Part shown: positions 13,874-15,437 of the stretch, one piece after another
How the letters are laid out: every line of letters begins with the position of its first letter
How positions within the stretch are numbered: position 1 is the first letter of the stretch
DNA from: Lachnospiraceae bacterium AM93-12TA
Lineage (GTDB): Bacteria; Bacillota; Clostridia; Lachnospirales; Lachnospiraceae
Direction: 5' to 3'
DNA: 15,437 nucleotides
NCBI GenBank assembly: GCA_027698105.1
Contig: JAQERH010000049.1
Coordinates: 1 to 15,437 of the forward strand
Position numbers and translations under genes: made by a program
The notes under the pieces: model-generated
What the model saw: the letters and a program-made list of their open reading frames with translations, nothing else
What the model was told of the DNA's origin: nothing
Database searches by the model: none

Positions 13874-14767
13874 CTACCGGCTTTCTAAAAAGAGAATTTC
13901 CCTCTCGATCTCAGGAGTGGAGCCATAGGAAGAAACGTAAGCATTTAAAAGCTCCAGAGCCTTCTCAAAATTCCCTTTGTATTCATAGGCAGCTGCTTCA
14001 TTATACTTTAAGTCCGGCATTTTCACCTGATCCTGCAGTGTCATCCCTTTTTCAAAATAGGAAAGCGCCTCATCATACTCCTCTGCCGCCATCATGCAGA
14101 GACCCATCCGGTTGCACAGATCTGCCGTCAGACCGGAACCTGCCGCCCCCTCGTAAAAGCTCATGGCCTCCTCATACTGCCCCTGATCCTCATAAGCTTT
14201 CCCTATGGCTGACAAGGCCAGGGAACGGCCTGCCTCTTCCTCCGCAGAAAGAGAGGCCTCATGAATCGATTTCTGGCCGGGGTTGACAGGAGACTGGCCG
14301 GATGCTGTCTCCTCCCCCTGTTTTTTATCTTCCTGCTTCTGATCGGATTTTTTTGGCTTCTTCTCCTCAGACATACTGCCCTGGGCTTTTTCGTAGGCAT
14401 CTACCGCCTCTGCAAGCTCTCCGGCCAAAGCATGGGACGCAGCCCCATAATACAAGTATTCCCGCTTTCCTTCATCTACATCTGCCAGAATATCATAGGT
14501 ATGAGCCGCAGCCCGGTAATCTTCCGTCATATACTCTGCCTCTGCCCGGTATTTCAGAACGTCCAGCTCAAATGCGCCTACAATTCCATCTGCTTCAGAA
14601 AGCGCTCTGTCGAAAGAAGCGATGGCCTCCTCATACTGCCCTTGATTCATCTGCTCAATTCCGGACATTCTGGCCTCCCTGGCTTCTCTTGAATCCCCGC
14701 ATCCAGTCAGCAAAAGAACCGCCGATACGGCAACCAGCCCGCAGGCAAACTGTCTGTGTCTTCTCAT
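13874..14767 (-). CDS. TPR-repeat lipoprotein of unknown function
   Basis: This 297-residue protein has a signal peptide with lipobox LLTGC (lipid-anchored C23), so it sits on the outer face of the membrane. The mature part is built from about six tetratricopeptide repeats: near 30-62 (GIEQMNQGQYEEAIASFDRA), 66-96, 98-130, then after a charged Lys/Gln/Glu linker (about 133-168) near 175-205 (AYEDQGQYEEAMSFYEGA), 210-240 and 248-280. TPR stacks bind protein partners; no catalytic domain is visible. The ATG is preceded by GAGGAGGA at 5 nt spacing. It lies between dut and hflX with gaps of 82 and 36 nt, so all three are likely co-transcribed. I do not recognise a named family beyond TPR lipoproteins. 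Confidence 0.85.
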   Translation of the reverse strand: MRRHRQFACGLVAVSAVLLLTGCGDSREAREARMSGIEQMNQGQYEEAIASFDRALSEADGIVGAFELDVLKYRAEAEYMTEDYRAAAHTYDILADVDEGKREYLYYGAASHALAGELAEAVDAYEKAQGSMSEEKKPKKSDQKQEDKKQGEETASGQSPVNPGQKSIHEASLSAEEEAGRSLALSAIGKAYEDQGQYEEAMSFYEGAAGSGLTADLCNRMGLCMMAAEEYDEALSYFEKGMTLQDQVKMPDLKYNEAAAYEYKGNFEKALELLNAYVSSYGSTPEIEREILFLESR

Positions 14768-14849
14768 TCAGTCCTCCTCTCTGCCTTTACAGCTTCTGTC
14801 TTTCTATTTCAAAACCAGATCCAGCCCTTTTCTCTGCTGTCTCCAGTCT

Positions 14850-15281
14850 CTAGTTCGTTCCTGTACTTCCGTGGCCGCCCCTGTCCTGATTTCCCAGGCT
14901 CTCTGTCTCCTCGAAGGCAAAGGCCGGCTGGTGCTCCATGATCCGGAACTGGCAGATTCTGTCATTGACATGAATCACTGTATCTCTCAGGGCATAGGCC
15001 GGGAAAAACCACTGATCATTATCTCCGCAGTAGGTCTCATCAATCACTCCCATATGATTAGTCTGAATCACGCCAAAATTTTTAAAGGTACTGCTTCTTG
15101 GAACCACATGGGCCTCATATCCCTTTGGAAGCTCCATAGCCACGCCGAGGGGAATCAGGGCAAACTCTCCTGCCTTCAGCTCCACATCCTTGGCAGCCCG
15201 CAGATCCATCCAGTCTGATTTTCCATCTACATAGCAAAGCTTGTCAATTTTATCTGTGAAATACTTAATTCTGATTTTCAT
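14850..15281 (-). CDS. dut: dUTP diphosphatase (trimeric dUTPase family)
   Basis: This 143-residue enzyme should hydrolyse dUTP to dUMP and pyrophosphate, keeping uracil out of DNA and feeding dTMP synthesis. The five trimeric-dUTPase motifs are in order: SDWMDLRAA at about 22-30, [10 protein letters not shown] at 61-70, [12 protein letters not shown] at 78-89, RICQF at 108-112 and the C-terminal glycine-rich RGGHGSTG at 134-141. The third motif reads TYCGDND instead of the more common DYRG, a variant of a Bacillota subgroup. The frame can be opened up to 15362, but the promoter -35/-10 lies at 15362-15334. The ATG at 15281 has GAGAGG upstream and gives a normal family length, so that is the start. 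It is the first gene of the dut-TPR-hflX unit. Confidence 0.93.
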   Translation of the reverse strand: MKIRIKYFTDKIDKLCYVDGKSDWMDLRAAKDVELKAGEFALIPLGVAMELPKGYEAHVVPRSSTFKNFGVIQTNHMGVIDETYCGDNDQWFFPAYALRDTVIHVNDRICQFRIMEHQPAFAFEETESLGNQDRGGHGSTGTN

Positions 15282-15333
15282 GGTTTCCAGATTCCTCTCT
15301 TTCGCATTTATGTACTTCGTCAATTTCTCTGCT

Positions 15334-15362
15334 ATTCTACCACTCCGCAATGAGAATGTCAC
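15334..15362 (-). promoter_or_regulatory. Promoter of the dut-TPR-hflX unit
   Basis: Minus-strand -35 GTGACA (15362-15357, 5 of 6), a 17-nt spacer, and -10 TAGAAT (15339-15334, 5 of 6) preceded by TGG as an extended -10. The start point would be near 15327, about 45 nt before the dut ATG. Confidence 0.75.
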
Positions 15363-15396
15363 GAGATTTCTGCGGCAGAAAGGATAGAATAATCAT

Positions 15397-15427
15397 CCAC
15401 CCGCATAGCGGGTGGTTTTTCCTTTTC
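15397..15427 (+). terminator. Hairpin with T-tract at the right edge, plus-strand
   Basis: CCACCCGC (15397-15404) and GCGGGTGG (15408-15415) pair over 8 bp around ATA and are followed on the plus strand by TTTTTCCTTTT. It resembles the hairpin at 19-43 in having a 3-nt loop and a GTGGTTTT ending. No plus-strand gene precedes it here, so it may be the first hairpin of an element or transcript that continues past the window. Confidence 0.5.
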
Positions 15428-15437
15428 GGGCATAGCC

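Noticed and set aside
14302..14853. Plus-strand open frame of 183 codons opposite the TPR lipoprotein gene
   Set aside because: Rich in Pro, Ser and Leu as expected from the antisense of a Glu/Ala-rich gene, with no matching signals. The minus-strand lipoprotein is well supported.
15282..15362. 27-residue N-terminal extension of dUTPase
   Set aside because: The -35/-10 promoter overlaps it, and a ribosome binding site and normal family length support the start at 15281.

Overview
The window looks like chromosomal DNA of a strictly anaerobic, low-to-moderate GC Gram-positive bacterium, most likely a clostridium of the Lachnospiraceae type. The grounds are a Bacillota-type class III fructose-1,6-bisphosphatase, a DarA-type cyclic-di-AMP receptor, an oxygen-sensitive glycyl-radical ribonucleotide reductase as the only reductase seen, strong AGGAGG ribosome binding sites, and sigma-A promoters that often carry an extended -10 TGn. 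The family-level placement is an inference. All eleven supported genes lie on the minus strand, so the transcription order runs from high to low coordinates.

Region 15.4-12.6 kb: a promoter drives dUTPase, a TPR lipoprotein and the ribosome-associated GTPase HflX. Region 12.6-8.0 kb: a separate, near-consensus promoter is overlapped by two half-palindromes that resemble NrdR boxes. It reads into an anaerobic ribonucleotide reductase NrdD that ends in a fused thioredoxin/glutaredoxin-like domain. Only 57 bp further on, across a GC-rich hairpin, comes the class III fructose-bisphosphatase, which ends in a clear intrinsic terminator. Region 8.0-6.3 kb: a 327-bp gap holds palindromes and a GC-rich block, followed by a sodium-dependent NSS-family transporter. 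Its terminator opens into a 240-bp array of 54-bp tandem repeats, each repeating one arm and the U-tract of that terminator. Region 6.0-3.5 kb: a membrane diguanylate cyclase (double-Cache, PAS, GGDEF) and then the DarA-like cyclic-di-AMP receptor, each with its own promoter.

Region 3.35-0.13 kb: a compact four-gene operon encodes an ABC importer of the MetNIQ architecture whose ATPase lacks a full C-terminal NIL domain. Its lipoprotein receptor is a divergent NlpA/MetQ protein with unusual cysteines. The fourth gene, a DUF169 protein with scattered and paired cysteines, is translationally coupled to the receptor through TAATG. A symmetric bidirectional terminator closes the operon. This operon is the best candidate for an uncharacterised system: an importer, probably not for methionine, tied to a cysteine-rich protein of unknown function.

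As a whole, the window groups nucleotide metabolism (dut, nrdD), ribosome rescue (hflX), gluconeogenesis (fbp), two nucleotide second-messenger proteins (GGDEF enzyme, DarA) and two importers. No RNA genes, CRISPR array or complete mobile element were found. Short GC-rich hairpins followed by T-tracts on the plus strand sit at both window edges and may belong to elements outside the window.
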